Notes: generated from the sequence alone by a model not told the origin. A stretch of 64,000 bases of DNA from Bradyrhizobium erythrophlei (GCA_900129675.1 FSRD01000001.1:733501-797500), one strand, 5' to 3'; numbered from the stretch's first letter, positions 17,572 through 27,213 are shown. Translations and numbers: made by a program.

Positions 17572-18653
17572 GCATCGCGCCCGCGCCGCTGGCTTCTGAA
17601 CTCTCCGTCTGGCTCGAGGCAAATGCCGGAAGCCTCGATGCGGACGCTGCCCTGGCCGCTGAGGTACTGCCGCGCCTCGGGGCCGGCGGCGCGCTCGGCG
17701 CGGGCATTGCGACAGAGCTTGGCGGCAGTAGAGGTGATGTGACGGATGGTGTCGAGGTCATCGCCGCCGTGTCCGCGCGTTCATTGGCCGCCGGCTTCGT
17801 GCTCTGGGGACATCGTAGTTACATCGAATATCTGCTGCAAAGCCCCAATGCGGCGCTACGCGAGAAGTTGCTGCCGGATCTCCTCGCCGGGCGCGTCGCC
17901 GGCGCCACAGGTCTCTCCAACGCAATGAAGTTCCTCTCAGGCATCGAGGAACTGCAGGTAAGCGCACGCGTGGGGCCGAACAGCCTGATACTCGACGGAA
18001 AGCTTCCGTGGGTCACCAACCTGCGCCCCCAGGGCTTCCATGCGGCCGCCGCAGTGGCGCGAGAAAACGGGCGCGGCGCTTTCATAGCTTCGCTGGCACA
18101 TGATGATCCCGGTCTCACTCGCTCTGCCGACCTCGACCTGATAGCGCTGCGTGCGACCAACACGGCGGCTGTCGCAATCTCCAGCGTAAGGATCGATACC
18201 GGGCGTATCATTCACCCCGACGCCAATACGTGGTTGTCGGTGATACGTCCAGCTTTCCTTGGCTTGCAATGCGGCATGTCGATCGGCCTTGCACGTCGCG
18301 CGCTCAAAGAGGCGCGCGGCAGTCTCGGCGCGGGGCGTCACGCGCTGTCCGAGTCGGTCGCGAGTCTCGCAGCGGCGCTGGCCGAGCACGAGCACAATCT
18401 TCGGGAGGGACTCCGCTCCGGCATTTTCCAGAGTAAGCCGGACGCGCTGTTTAAAATCCGCATCGCCCTGGCCGACATCGTAGCGGAAGCTGTGAGGCTC
18501 GAACTTCAGGGTGCAGGCGGTCGGGCCTATCTCACGGTACCCGGCGCCGGCTTCGCCCGGCGCTGGCGGGAGGCGGCCTTCATTCCGGTCGTCACGCCGA
18601 GCGTGATCCAGCTTAAGACCGCGCTCGCCGCCCTCCGCTCCAGCGCGGCATGA
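17568..18653 (+). CDS. Acyl-CoA-dehydrogenase-fold flavoprotein
   Basis: A 361-residue protein with the fold order of acyl-CoA dehydrogenases: an N-terminal helical part, a middle beta region (ATGLSNAMKFLSGIEELQV and LPWVTNLRPQGFHAAAAV) and a helical C-terminal part ending GGRAYLTVPGAGFARRWREA. It has no clear catalytic Glu in the usual place, so it may be a flavin oxidoreductase or monooxygenase of the DszC/HpaH kind rather than a beta-oxidation enzyme. It is translationally coupled to the AhpD-like gene. Confidence 0.75.
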   Translation: MSIAPAPLASELSVWLEANAGSLDADAALAAEVLPRLGAGGALGAGIATELGGSRGDVTDGVEVIAAVSARSLAAGFVLWGHRSYIEYLLQSPNAALREKLLPDLLAGRVAGATGLSNAMKFLSGIEELQVSARVGPNSLILDGKLPWVTNLRPQGFHAAAAVARENGRGAFIASLAHDDPGLTRSADLDLIALRATNTAAVAISSVRIDTGRIIHPDANTWLSVIRPAFLGLQCGMSIGLARRALKEARGSLGAGRHALSESVASLAAALAEHEHNLREGLRSGIFQSKPDALFKIRIALADIVAEAVRLELQGAGGRAYLTVPGAGFARRWREAAFIPVVTPSVIQLKTALAALRSSAA

Positions 18654-18802
18654 CCACTCGCGGCCCCGTACTCACAGCGCACGGCATCGAAGATGCGCTA
18701 CCCCGCGGCGCTGGAGCGGCTCTTGTCATCCAAATCACCAACGGTGGAAGTGGCGACAAATCAGCGATCCATGCGCGCGGTGACAGGAACGCGTGCCGGT
18801 AG
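18650..18802 (+). CDS. Small open reading frame overlapping the end of the acyl-CoA-dehydrogenase-like gene
   Basis: Fifty codons beginning with an ATG that overlaps the preceding stop (ATGA), with MTTRGPVLTAHGIEDALPRG at the N terminus. It ends inside the 3' end of the convergent MFS gene. I do not recognise it; it could be the truncated head of a former downstream operon gene. Confidence 0.3.
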   Translation: MTTRGPVLTAHGIEDALPRGAGAALVIQITNGGSGDKSAIHARGDRNACR

Positions 18803-19999
18803 TTCTGACCGAAACAAGGCCAGCGCCAGGACGCCGAGGATCAATTCCGCGCTCGCAAAGATTGAGAATGCGGGCACAAAACCGAATTGGAGCAGCGCGC
18901 CGAACCCCAGGCTTCCCAGGCCGAAGCCCACAAAAAGGGTGAAGACGTTCAGCCCCATGGCCTGACCGGCGCGCTTTCCTCCGAGAGCCGTAACGATGCC
19001 ACCGAAGAGCGGTTGCGTCATGTCGTAACCAAGCGACAGAACCAGGGCGACAAGGGGCACGAGGGTGGCGGGCGGGTTCAACGCCAGTGCGACGGCTGCG
19101 GCGCCACTGAGCAGGAGACCGACCGGAATCAGGCGCGCGCGACCCCAGCGGTCGGCCAGGCGACCGATGACAGGACCGAGGAGGAAGCCCGGAATGCCGT
19201 AGCCGAGCAATGCCAGTCCGATTGCTGCCCGGCCAAGCCCATGCTTCCGTTCGAGATAGAGTCCCAGCCAGGTGAAGACGCCGGAGTGGAATATCGAGTT
19301 GAGGAGCACATAGAGATAGGTCCGGGCTCCGCGAAAGCTGCGCAGGAGTTGGTTGTAGCCCGTTGCGAGATCGCGGAGTGAGCTGGGCATCGGTTGGACG
19401 GCGGCGGCAATGAAACGTCGGCTCGGATAGAGAACCAGAAGCAGAACAATCGCCGCGGCGCCGACGGTCAGGAAAAGCCCGCGCCAGCCAATCACAGGCA
19501 CGAGCATGGCGCCCAGCGGCGAACCGAAGGCCATACCGCCGGCCATAGCGCCGAACAGCCAGCCGAGTGCCCTGCCGCGCTGCTCATAGGGATAGAGTCG
19601 CCCGACAAGCGCAAGCGCCAGTGGAACGACTCCGCTTGCTCCGATTCCGGTGACAATCCTGAATAGGGTGAGCTGCTCGACGCTTTGCGCCGTTGCGGTC
19701 AGCATCGTGAGGACAGAGAAGGCCGCGAGCGATGCGAACATCACTCGCTGGATACCGATCCGATCCGCGATAAGGCCGTAGATCAGGGTCGAGATGCCGT
19801 AAGGGATGAGGTAGGCCGGCACGATCAGTCCGGTGGCTTCCTCGGGCGCCTGCAGCACCGTCGAAAGCAGAGGAATGATCGGGGCGACCATGTAGCCCTG
19901 AAAGAAGATGATGAACGTCGCCAGCGCGAGCAGGCGGAGAAGCCGCTCGCGCTCAAGTGTTGCGTTCGTGGTCGGCAGCGGTTGTGCGAGTTCGGTCAT
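18761..19999 (-). CDS. MFS transporter
   Basis: A 412-residue major facilitator protein with twelve hydrophobic segments. The MFS loop 2-3 motif reads [13 protein letters not shown] (about 85-97), and a second half-motif [14 protein letters not shown] is in the loop of the C-terminal half. The ATG at 19999 overlaps the dapA-like stop (19996-19999). Being fourth in a coupled run (small gene, cysE, dapA, mfs) it may export the product of the cluster or import a precursor. Confidence 0.9.
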   Translation of the reverse strand: MTELAQPLPTTNATLERERLLRLLALATFIIFFQGYMVAPIIPLLSTVLQAPEEATGLIVPAYLIPYGISTLIYGLIADRIGIQRVMFASLAAFSVLTMLTATAQSVEQLTLFRIVTGIGASGVVPLALALVGRLYPYEQRGRALGWLFGAMAGGMAFGSPLGAMLVPVIGWRGLFLTVGAAAIVLLLVLYPSRRFIAAAVQPMPSSLRDLATGYNQLLRSFRGARTYLYVLLNSIFHSGVFTWLGLYLERKHGLGRAAIGLALLGYGIPGFLLGPVIGRLADRWGRARLIPVGLLLSGAAAVALALNPPATLVPLVALVLSLGYDMTQPLFGGIVTALGGKRAGQAMGLNVFTLFVGFGLGSLGFGALLQFGFVPAFSIFASAELILGVLALALFRSELPARVPVTARMDR

Positions 20000-20952
20000 G
20001 CTAGGTCTCCCACGCAGTCGGAGCGGTGGCTGGCGTCGGCGACAAGAGCGAACCGGAGGGCCGACTGGACTTCCTCGTGTCGGTTCGTGCTCAGCGGTGT
20101 GAGCGGCAGGCGATAGAAGGGCGAGAGCTTGCCCATCTGTGCGAGCGCCCATTTCACGGGAATGGGATTTGCCTCGACGAACATGGCCGCATGGAGGGGC
20201 GCGATCCGGAGGCTGATCTCACGAACCGTTTTGATGTCGCCGGTTCGGGCTGCCGCGCAGAGGCGCGCCATCGTTGCCGGAAGGACATTCGCTGTAACGG
20301 AGATGTTGCCCTGTGCGCCCAGCAGCATGAGAGCTGCGGCCGTCGGGTCGTCGCCGCTATAGAGCGCAAATCCGACGGGCAGCGCACGTATGAGGGAAAT
20401 GCCGCGGCCGATGTCGCCCGTCGCGTCCTTTAGCCCGGCGATGTTGGGAATCTGCGCGAGGCGTAAAATGGTCTCATTGGCAAGGTCGGCGATCGTCCGC
20501 CCAGGCACGTTGTAGAGGATCAGCGGAATGTCGACCGCGTCGGCGATAGCCTTGAAGTGTGCGAAGAGGCCCTCCTGGGTCGGCTTGTTGTAGTACGGAA
20601 CGACTGACAGAGCCGCATCGGCTCCGGCCGTGCGTGCAAACCGGGTCAGTTCGATCGCTTTGCTGGTGGAGTTCGCGCCGGTGCCGGCGATGATCGGAAG
20701 GCGGCCTTGCGCATGGTCGACGGCCGCGGTGATCAGCTTGCAGTGCTCGTCCATGGAGACGGTGGCAGTTTCGCCGGTCGAGCCCATCACGACGATCGCA
20801 TCGGTGCCGGATTGGATGTGCCAATCGATAAGATCGCGGAAGGCCTGCCAGTCGATGCCGCCGTCTTCACGCATTGGCGTGACGAGCGCTGGAATGCTGC
20901 CTGCCGGAAGGGAATTGGCGGATGCAGGGATGTGGTCTGATTCCTGGGTCAT
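19996..20952 (-). CDS. dapA: 4-hydroxy-tetrahydrodipicolinate synthase-like (DapA family) enzyme
   Basis: A 318-residue class I aldolase with [14 protein letters not shown] (about 57-70), [14 protein letters not shown], the Tyr of YNVPGRT and the Schiff-base Lys of [10 protein letters not shown] (about 177). The canonical reaction joins pyruvate with aspartate semialdehyde. A paralogue inside a nonhousekeeping cluster may act on another aldehyde, as other family members do. Both ends overlap neighbouring genes by four bases, so it is strictly coupled with the cysE-like and MFS genes. Confidence 0.9.
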   Translation of the reverse strand: MTQESDHIPASANSLPAGSIPALVTPMREDGGIDWQAFRDLIDWHIQSGTDAIVVMGSTGETATVSMDEHCKLITAAVDHAQGRLPIIAGTGANSTSKAIELTRFARTAGADAALSVVPYYNKPTQEGLFAHFKAIADAVDIPLILYNVPGRTIADLANETILRLAQIPNIAGLKDATGDIGRGISLIRALPVGFALYSGDDPTAAALMLLGAQGNISVTANVLPATMARLCAAARTGDIKTVREISLRIAPLHAAMFVEANPIPVKWALAQMGKLSPFYRLPLTPLSTNRHEEVQSALRFALVADASHRSDCVGDLA

Positions 20953-21800
20953 GATGAAAATCCGAAGGAAGAGGTGGGAGAAACTGGAGCGACGTCGCGT
21001 GCGGACTGACCGCCGTCGAAGACTTGATCCATGGTGCGGGATGGTTCGAGAGATCGATCCCGCCGGAGCACGCGGGCCGGAACGCCAGCGACCGTCGCCC
21101 CGGGGGCGACAGGCTTGAGTACGACTGAGCCAGCACCGATGCTCGCGCCGGCACCGATTTCGATGTTGCCCAGGATGATCGCGCCCGCTCCGATCAGGAC
21201 GCCATGTCTTACCTTAGGGTGACGCTCTCCCGTCTCTTTTCCCGTCCCGCCGAGCGTGACGTTCTGAAGGATCGACACGTCATCCTGGACGACGCTGGTC
21301 TCGCCGATCACGATACCCGTTGCGTGATCGAAGAATATCCCGGTGCCCAGGCGCGCAGCGGGATGAATGTCGACCTGCAGGGCGCGTGATGCGCACTCCT
21401 GAAGGTGAAGCGCGATCTCGCGACGGTCGGCCCTCCAAAGTGCGTTTGCAAAACGGTGGACCTGAATCGCGAGAAAGCCCTTCGCATGAAGAAGGACGTG
21501 GAGCGCCTTGGTCGTTGCGGGATCGCGCTCGAGCACTGCCGTGATGTCCGCACTGGCGGCGGACAGGATCGCGGCATCCTTGGTCGCGGACAGACGAAGG
21601 GCCGCCAGCAGAGGCGCCGCTGCAGCGGGAGGCCCAAGAAGGCTTGCGATGCGGCTGCAGACCGCATCCGTCAGGCTGGCACGCGAGATTACGCAGTCGG
21701 CGATCAGTGGCGCCAGGATATGTTCGCGGGCGGCGGCCTCTTCGGCTTCACGGAGGATTCGCCACCACAAATTGGGGGCGCAAGCGCTCGTGTCCATCAT
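20949..21800 (-). CDS. cysE: Serine O-acetyltransferase-like protein
   Basis: A 283-residue CysE relative: an N-terminal helical domain ([15 protein letters not shown] marks its end) and a C-terminal left-handed beta helix with hexapeptide repeats, including the active-site stretch [19 protein letters not shown] and [17 protein letters not shown] choose the ATG at 21800 (MMDTSACAP) because it overlaps the stop of the small upstream gene. The known product is O-acetylserine. The C-terminal tail after VLRRDRS is long and hydrophilic compared with typical CysE. Confidence 0.88.
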   Translation of the reverse strand: MMDTSACAPNLWWRILREAEEAAAREHILAPLIADCVISRASLTDAVCSRIASLLGPPAAAAPLLAALRLSATKDAAILSAASADITAVLERDPATTKALHVLLHAKGFLAIQVHRFANALWRADRREIALHLQECASRALQVDIHPAARLGTGIFFDHATGIVIGETSVVQDDVSILQNVTLGGTGKETGERHPKVRHGVLIGAGAIILGNIEIGAGASIGAGSVVLKPVAPGATVAGVPARVLRRDRSLEPSRTMDQVFDGGQSARDVAPVSPTSSFGFSS

Positions 21801-21976
21801 GATGGGGTGGCGCATGTCGTTGCCCCGACGGCGTCGGTCCGATCGTGTTCGATGGCGTGCCAGGCTTTGACCTCATCCGGGCCAATCCAGCGCAGGACGG
21901 CAATCAGCGGACAGGCGCGCAGCGCTTTGGAGAGCGTGAGAGCGGTCGACACGCTCGACACGGACGCAATCGTCAT
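21797..21976 (-). CDS. Small 59-residue gene resembling the head of a KDPG-type aldolase
   Basis: This short frame begins 8-9 bases after GGAAAGGG, and its TGA overlaps the ATG of cysE (21797-21800). It contains LRACPLIAVLRWIGPDEVKA, which resembles the first strand and helix of 2-keto-3-deoxy-phosphogluconate/galactonate aldolases (PLIA-LRG--PDE). The rest of such a 200-residue enzyme is missing. It is either a truncated gene reused as a coupling leader or a genuine small protein. Confidence 0.45.
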   Translation of the reverse strand: MTIASVSSVSTALTLSKALRACPLIAVLRWIGPDEVKAWHAIEHDRTDAVGATTCATPS

Positions 21977-21977
21977 A

Positions 21978-22007
21978 TTGTATGGCCCTTTCCTTCCGAT
22001 CCATACA
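21978..22007. promoter_or_regulatory. Inverted TGTATGG/CCATACA pair before the cysE-side operon
   Basis: TGTATGG at 21979-21985 and CCATACA at 22001-22007 form a perfect 7-base inverted repeat with centres 22 bases apart, about two helical turns. It sits in the leader directly upstream of the small gene at 21976. Paired half-sites two turns apart are usual for MocR regulators, one of which is encoded at 27229. Confidence 0.5.
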
Positions 22008-22127
22008 CGCCGGATACGCCTGCACTTCTCTCGATCCCAACCTGGCCGGTCGCCCTACTCAGTGAAACTCAGTGAAGCAGCAACTGCGGCCCCGTTTGGG
22101 ATTTCCTCTGGACCTGTCAGGCCTAGT

Positions 22128-22153
22128 ATTGTATGGCTGATAGGCATACTTAA
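22128..22153. promoter_or_regulatory. TGTATGG/GCATAC pair before the serC-side operon
   Basis: ATTGTATGG at 22128-22136 and GCATACTTAA at 22144-22153 lie about 50 bases before the serC-like start. The right half is the reverse complement of the TTAAGTATGC form of the boxes at 15392 and 15613. Confidence 0.5.
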
Positions 22154-22201
22154 TGGATAAGTTTGTCTTTGTCCAGTTGGGCGAGACGGAAAGGACGCAA
22201 G

Positions 22202-23371
22202 ATGCGCGAAGGGATCTCCCGGCCGGTCAGGAAACCCACAAATCCGAACTTCTCATCCGGCCCGTGCCGGAAGCGGCCAGGGTGGTCGCTGCAGGCGCTC
22301 GATGGGGCGGCGCTCGGCCGGTCACATCGCTCAAAGGAAGGCAAGGCGAAGCTTCGGGAGGTCATCGACCTCACCCGAGCGGTTCTGGAGATTCCGGCCG
22401 ACTATCGGATCGGGATCGTGCCTGGCTCCGACACCGGCTCCGTGGAAATGGCGCTGTGGGGGCTACTTGGGCCACGTGGCGTCGACGTCTTCGCATGGGA
22501 AAGCTTCGGCGGAGACTGGGTCATCGACATCACGAATGAGCTCAACCTCGAGGATCGCAGGGTCTTTCAGGCGGCCTATGGTGATCTGCCGGACCTCGGG
22601 AAGGCGGCCCCAGATCGCGACGTCGTGTTTACCTGGAACGGAACGTCTTCTGGCGTGCGGGTGCCGAACGCGGATTGGATTACCGACGATCGGAGTGGTT
22701 TGACGATTTGCGATGCTACCTCGGCCGCCTTCGCGATGGACCTGCCGTGGTCCAAGCTCGATGTGACGACGTGGTCGTGGCAGAAGGTGCTGGGAGGCGA
22801 AGGCGCGCACGGAATGATCGTCCTGAGCCCGCGCGCTGCTGAACGGCTGACCGATCACGTACCGCGCTGGCCGATGCCTAAACTCTTCCGCATGGTCAGG
22901 AAAGGTCTGGTCACCGAAGGGCTGTTTGTTGGTGAGACCATTAACACGCCTTCGCTGCTTGCGGTCGAAGATGCGATCGACGGCCTGCGTTGGGCCCGCG
23001 ACATCGGCGGTCTTCCCGCGTTGAAGGCGCGGTGCCAGGAAAACTTCGACCGCGCCGCGCAATGGGTCAGCCAGAGCGATTGGTGCGATTTTCTTGCCAG
23101 CCGCGAGGAGATCCGGTCGCAGACATCGATCTGCCTCAAGATCGTCGATCCGGAGATCTCCGGGGACCAAGCGTTGCAGGCCGAGGTTGCAACGGCGGTA
23201 ACGGCACGACTTGCGGAGGAGCAGGTCGCACTCGACGCCGGCGCCTACCGAACCGCGCCTCCCGGCTTTCGTTTCTGGGGCGGTGCCACTGTCGAGGCAT
23301 CCGATCTCGCGGTGGCGCTAGAGTGGCTCGACTGGTGCTATCACGAGGTCCGGAAGGCGGCACGCGCATGA
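22202..23371 (+). CDS. serC: Phosphoserine aminotransferase-like enzyme
   Basis: A 389-residue class V aminotransferase of the SerC type found in rhizobia. It has NFSSGPCRKRPGW at the N terminus, IVPGSDTGSVEMALWGLLG, CDATSAAFAMDLPWSKLDV and the PLP Lys in TWSWQKVLGGEGAHGM (about 200). The ATG at 22202 follows GGAAAGGACG. It should convert 3-phosphohydroxypyruvate to phosphoserine or a similar keto acid to an amino acid. It is first in a three-aminotransferase operon and overlaps the next gene by ATGA. Confidence 0.9.
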   Translation: MREGISRPVRKPTNPNFSSGPCRKRPGWSLQALDGAALGRSHRSKEGKAKLREVIDLTRAVLEIPADYRIGIVPGSDTGSVEMALWGLLGPRGVDVFAWESFGGDWVIDITNELNLEDRRVFQAAYGDLPDLGKAAPDRDVVFTWNGTSSGVRVPNADWITDDRSGLTICDATSAAFAMDLPWSKLDVTTWSWQKVLGGEGAHGMIVLSPRAAERLTDHVPRWPMPKLFRMVRKGLVTEGLFVGETINTPSLLAVEDAIDGLRWARDIGGLPALKARCQENFDRAAQWVSQSDWCDFLASREEIRSQTSICLKIVDPEISGDQALQAEVATAVTARLAEEQVALDAGAYRTAPPGFRFWGGATVEASDLAVALEWLDWCYHEVRKAARA

Positions 23372-24618
23372 GCGTTCCAGCGGAGGTCACCGCGTTGGCG
23401 GAGGGGTCAGACCATCTGTTTCCCTGCTTCTCCCGCGCGGATGTCAGCTTCACACAGGGTGATGGCGCGTGGCTGCATGGCGCCGATGGTGGGCGGTATC
23501 TCGATTTCGCGACCGGCATCGCTGTCACGGGCCTGGGTCATTCGCACCCGGAGTTGGTCGACATACTCGTGCGCCAGGGTATGAAACTGTGGCATGTATC
23601 AAACGCCGTCCGCATTCCTGAGCAGGAAGAGCTTGCCGGGCTCCTGTGCGAGAAGACGTTCGCTGACCGCATCTTCTTCAACAATTCCGGTGCGGAGGCG
23701 ATCGAGACCGCGATCAAGACCGCGCGTCGCCACCAGTTCGTATCGGGCAGCCCGGCGCGCTATCGGATCGTGACCTTCGAAGGCGGCTTTCACGGTCGCA
23801 CATTGGCGACAATCGCGGCTGGCGGTCGCCCGAAGTACCTCGAAGGCTTCGGACCACCAACGGCCGGGTTCGACACTGTGCCGTTCGGCGATCTCGACGC
23901 GCTCGCAAGGGCCTGCACCGCCACAACAGCAGCGGTTCTGCTCGAGCCGATCCAGGGAGAAAGCGGTATTCGCAGCATGAGCGCGTATGATCTCGAGCGC
24001 GTTCGCGAGATCTGCGATCGCCAAGGCGCTCTGCTGATCCTCGACGAAGTCCAGACGGGCATCGGTCGGACCGGGCATTTTTTTGCGTATCAGGCGACGA
24101 GCGTGGCACCCGACATCCTCGCGGCGGCAAAGGGGCTGGGGAACGGATTTCCAGTGGCCGCGTGCCTCGCGACCGAAAAGGTCGCCGCAGGCATGACGCC
24201 CGGGACTCATGGGAGCACCTTTGGCGGTAATCCGCTGGCGATGGCGGTTGCCTCCAAGGTTGTTCGGCTCGTCGGCAACGAGGCTTTTCTGGTTGACGTC
24301 CGTCGCAAGGGCGAACGGCTGCGGGCCGGCCTCGAAGCGCTCGCCGCCGAGTATTCCGAGGCATTCGCCGAAGTGCGCGGCGAGGGCCTGCTGCTCGGGT
24401 TGCGCTGCGTGCCGCCAGTAGCGGTCGTGGCGACCGCGGCGCGCGCGAACGGCCTGCTGTCAGTCGTGGCGGGGGACAATGTGCTTCGGCTTCTCCCTCC
24501 GCTCATCATATCGGACGCGGAAATCGAAGAGGGGCTGATGCGGCTTCGTCAGGTCGGCCGAGCGCTGTCGTCGCGCGAAATCGCAGGCGTTTCAGTGGGG
24601 GGTAACAAACGTGTTTGA
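23368..24618 (+). CDS. argD: Class III aminotransferase, ArgD/acetylornithine type
   Basis: A 416-residue PLP enzyme with YLDFATGIAVTGLGHSHPE, FFNNSGAEAIETAIKTAR, FEGGFHGRTLATIAA, ILDEVQTGIGRTGHFFAYQ and the PLP Lys in DILAAAKGLGNGFP (about 250). Length and motifs match acetylornithine/succinyl-diaminopimelate aminotransferase. The ATG at 23368 overlaps the serC-like stop. With the DapA-like gene across the divergent promoter, a diaminopimelate-like chemistry is conceivable but unproven. Confidence 0.9.
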   Translation: MSVPAEVTALAEGSDHLFPCFSRADVSFTQGDGAWLHGADGGRYLDFATGIAVTGLGHSHPELVDILVRQGMKLWHVSNAVRIPEQEELAGLLCEKTFADRIFFNNSGAEAIETAIKTARRHQFVSGSPARYRIVTFEGGFHGRTLATIAAGGRPKYLEGFGPPTAGFDTVPFGDLDALARACTATTAAVLLEPIQGESGIRSMSAYDLERVREICDRQGALLILDEVQTGIGRTGHFFAYQATSVAPDILAAAKGLGNGFPVAACLATEKVAAGMTPGTHGSTFGGNPLAMAVASKVVRLVGNEAFLVDVRRKGERLRAGLEALAAEYSEAFAEVRGEGLLLGLRCVPPVAVVATAARANGLLSVVAGDNVLRLLPPLIISDAEIEEGLMRLRQVGRALSSREIAGVSVGGNKRV

Positions 24619-25801
24619 GGCGCTTTCTGTCCCGCCGATTGATCCGATACTCGCGCTCGGCGGTGCTGTCCGCGCGGACGCCCGTCCCGACAAGATCGAT
24701 CTCGGGATCGGCGTCTATCGCGATGAGAATGGTCACACACCTATCATGGCAGTCGTGACCGAGGCGGAGGGACGGCTCTTGGTTGCGCGCACAACGAAGA
24801 CCTATGTTGGAGCGCGCGGAGACACAGTGTTCGCGGGCCGAGTCACCGAGCTCATCCTTGGGCAATCGAAATCCCAATGGATGACGGGAATTCAGGCGAC
24901 AGGTGGAACGGGCACGCTGCGCATCCTAGCCGGTCTGATCGTCCGGGCAAAGGGCGATGTGACCGTCTGGCTGCCCGAGCCGACCTGGCTCAATCACTCG
25001 ACCGTCTTCGCCGACGCCGGGCTGAGAACGGCGACCTATCCCTATTACGACCGCCGGATCTCGAAGGTCCGGGTCGATGAGATGCTGTCCGCGCTCGAAA
25101 CGATTCCCTCGGGCGAGGTCGTTCTCTTGCACGGATGCTGTCACAATCCATGTGGCGCCGATCTTTCGCCCGAAGCATGGGATGCGATTGCCGCGATCAT
25201 GAGCCGGCGTGGCCTCATCCCGCTCGTCGACCTCGCCTATCAAGGTTTTGGCCACGGGCTCGATAAGGACGCAGCCGGCGTCCGGTTGCTTGCGTTGCAA
25301 CTGCCGGAGCTGCTTGTCGCGTTCTCCTGCTCGAAGAATTTCGGCCTCTATTCCGAGCGCACCGGATGCACCTTGGTCGTGGCCGGAACCGCAAAGAAGG
25401 CAGCCTTGGCGGGAGAGCATATGGCGCTGGTCGCTCGTCTCCTTTATTCGATGCCACCCGATCATGGCAGCGCGATCGTGCGCACCATTCTCGAGGACGA
25501 GCGGTTAGCAGCATCCTGGCGCTCGGAACTGGAGACGGTGCGGCTCTCGATGGTCTCGAAGCGGCGCCAGCTTTCCGCTGCGTTCCGCGCCACGACGGGG
25601 ACAGCGGATTTCGACTATCTCGAGCACGGCGCGGGGATGTTCTCGCTCCCGAACCTATCCCCAAGGGAGATCGCCGACCTGCGGCGCGATCGCGGCATCT
25701 ACATCGTCGAAGACGGACGGATCAATGTCGCGGGACTACCATCGCGCCGGACGGCGGACTTCGTGCAGGCGGTCACGGAACTCCTGGCCAAACGTCCTTG
25801 A
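24611..25801 (+). CDS. tyrB: Aspartate/aromatic aminotransferase (AspC/TyrB family)
   Basis: A 396-residue class I aminotransferase with LGIGVYRDENGHTP (about 32-45), ATGGTGTLRIL, the cofactor-binding HNPCGADLS and PLP Lys in SCSKNFGLYSERTG (about 240). It uses a GTG start at 24611 inside the last codons of the previous gene. It ends the rightward operon; the next gene is convergent. The exact amino donor/acceptor pair is unknown. Confidence 0.9.
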   Translation: MFEALSVPPIDPILALGGAVRADARPDKIDLGIGVYRDENGHTPIMAVVTEAEGRLLVARTTKTYVGARGDTVFAGRVTELILGQSKSQWMTGIQATGGTGTLRILAGLIVRAKGDVTVWLPEPTWLNHSTVFADAGLRTATYPYYDRRISKVRVDEMLSALETIPSGEVVLLHGCCHNPCGADLSPEAWDAIAAIMSRRGLIPLVDLAYQGFGHGLDKDAAGVRLLALQLPELLVAFSCSKNFGLYSERTGCTLVVAGTAKKAALAGEHMALVARLLYSMPPDHGSAIVRTILEDERLAASWRSELETVRLSMVSKRRQLSAAFRATTGTADFDYLEHGAGMFSLPNLSPREIADLRRDRGIYIVEDGRINVAGLPSRRTADFVQAVTELLAKRP

Positions 25802-25811
25802 ATGACAGCGG

Positions 25812-26717
25812 CTATCCCCTGCTCGAATGAGGGACGGCCGGGAGATCTCGGGGGAGTACGTAGCTGTTCATCCAACGAACGCCGTCGGCGATGCCACCAA
25901 ACGGGTAGAGGTGGTAGAGGACGGGGCCGAGGTCCTGTCCGTTCATCTCGCTGGCGAGCCGTTCGAAAAAGCGCTCAGGCCCGACATGATCGACGAGATT
26001 GGTGCGCGAAAAGCAGGATTTGCATAGGATTCCAGGCGACGTGACCACGCCAAATTGCCTGGCGAACCTTAAGAGCTTGCCTACGTGTGCCGGCCCCGGC
26101 ACGCCAATTCTAACCGTGGTGTCGATTCCTTCGCCGCGCAGTCGCTTAATCCACTTCAAGATGGCGTCGGCATCAAATCCGAATTGGATCGTGATCTCGA
26201 CAGAGCAACCGGCGTCTTTCAGGAAAGCGAGTTTCCACCTGAGAGCCCACCAGAGAGTATTGTCGCCGATTTTTGGATGCCCTTCGGGATAGGCGACGAT
26301 GCCGACACGACGAATTGCTTAGCGCTCGATCACCCTGCTCTCCAGAAGGCTTAGCGAGTCGGGGTATGGACCGGCCGGGATCGCTGGATCGCCGCCGACG
26401 AGAATGAACCGCCCCGGTCGCGCCTGTTTAATCAAGGCACCAAGAAGATTGTCGAGATCGTCCTTGGAGCGCAGCCGACGCGATGAAATGATCGGGACCG
26501 GTTCGAAGCCACATTCGCGTATTACACGCGCCGCGCGGATGCGTGCCGTATGATCTTCGTTTCCTAGGAATGCGACGTTGACTGGCGTTCCGGGCAGGAT
26601 TTCCGTTTTCGACGCTTCAATCTGCTCTATGGCCTTGGCCGGGACTTCAAGCGCATAGAGCCCGCCGCGAAGGCCTTTTGCCGTCCGAGGCCGAGCGCCG
26701 CGGTTATGAACCATCAT
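25812..26717 (-). pseudogene. metF: metF-like methylenetetrahydrofolate reductase with an in-frame stop
   Basis: One continuous frame of about 301 codons matches a MetF-like TIM barrel: LYALEVPAKAIEQIE near the start, VNVAFLGNEDHTARI, VGIVAYPEGHPKIGDNT, IQFGFDADAILKWIKRL, VRIGVPGPAHVGKLL and LYHLYPFGGI. It is interrupted by a TAA at 26319-26321 between VIER and AIRRVG, with no frame change. It follows the ferredoxin gene with a 14-base overlap. No feature suggests programmed readthrough, so I call it a pseudogene or a sequence error. Confidence 0.8.
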
Positions 26718-27045
26718 CCCCCGGCTTCTCTGAAAAGTAATCACGCAACTTGTTCGGAAGGCCGTCGAAAGCCGCCGCATCGTTCGGTGGCGTCTTTGCC
26801 ACCAAAATGTTCGGCCAAAGCGCCGAGTAGCGAGCGTTGTGTCTGGTCCATGTCGGCGCGATGGGATGAGTTTCGGGCACGATCGCATTGGAGGGACATT
26901 CAGGCTCGCAGATGCCGCAATTGATGCATTCGTCCGGGTGGATGACCAGCATGTTTTCCCCCTCGCAGAAGCATTGGACCGGGCAGACATCGACGCAGTG
27001 CATGTATTTGCAGCGAATGCAGTTTTCGGTCACGACATAGGTCAT
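26704..27045 (-). CDS. fdxA: 7Fe-type ferredoxin FdxA
   Basis: A 113-residue ferredoxin. It starts [19 protein letters not shown], followed by VCPVQCF and [17 protein letters not shown], giving the cysteines for a 3Fe-4S and a 4Fe-4S cluster and the usual C-terminal extension. The ATG at 27045 is the family start. It is divergent from the MocR gene and shares its CATACA-rich promoter region. It is followed by the metF-like gene, suggesting it once supplied electrons to that flavoenzyme. Confidence 0.92.
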   Translation of the reverse strand: MTYVVTENCIRCKYMHCVDVCPVQCFCEGENMLVIHPDECINCGICEPECPSNAIVPETHPIAPTWTRHNARYSALWPNILVAKTPPNDAAAFDGLPNKLRDYFSEKPGDDGS

Positions 27046-27173
27046 GCATTTGTGCCCTGTATGGGCCGCCCAGGCGACTCGTCGGTTAAGAGATGTTCCG
27101 CTACGGCGGGTTGATTCCCGACCATGCAGCGGCGGTCGGCGCTTCCGACGCAATCTTCTCTTTCATTCTCGAT

Positions 27174-27213
27174 CCATACATGATACAATAAATGTATGTC
27201 AATGCACCATACA
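27174..27213. promoter_or_regulatory. CCATACA/TGTATG box array before the MocR gene
   Basis: CCATACA at 27174-27180, TGTATG at 27193-27198 and CCATACA at 27207-27213 stand between the divergent fdxA and MocR genes. The repeated core equals that at 15392, 15613, 21979 and 22130. Autoregulation by the MocR protein is the simplest explanation. Confidence 0.55.

Noticed and set aside
22990..24618. Long 542-codon frame covering the ArgD gene and its upstream part
   Set aside because: The first 126 codons lie in another frame inside the serC-like gene; the ATGA overlap at 23368 and the ArgD N terminus show the true start.
26319..26321. Possible recoding (readthrough) of the TAA in metF
   Set aside because: TAA is not used for selenocysteine or pyrrolysine, and no stem-loop is evident; a mutation or read error is simpler.
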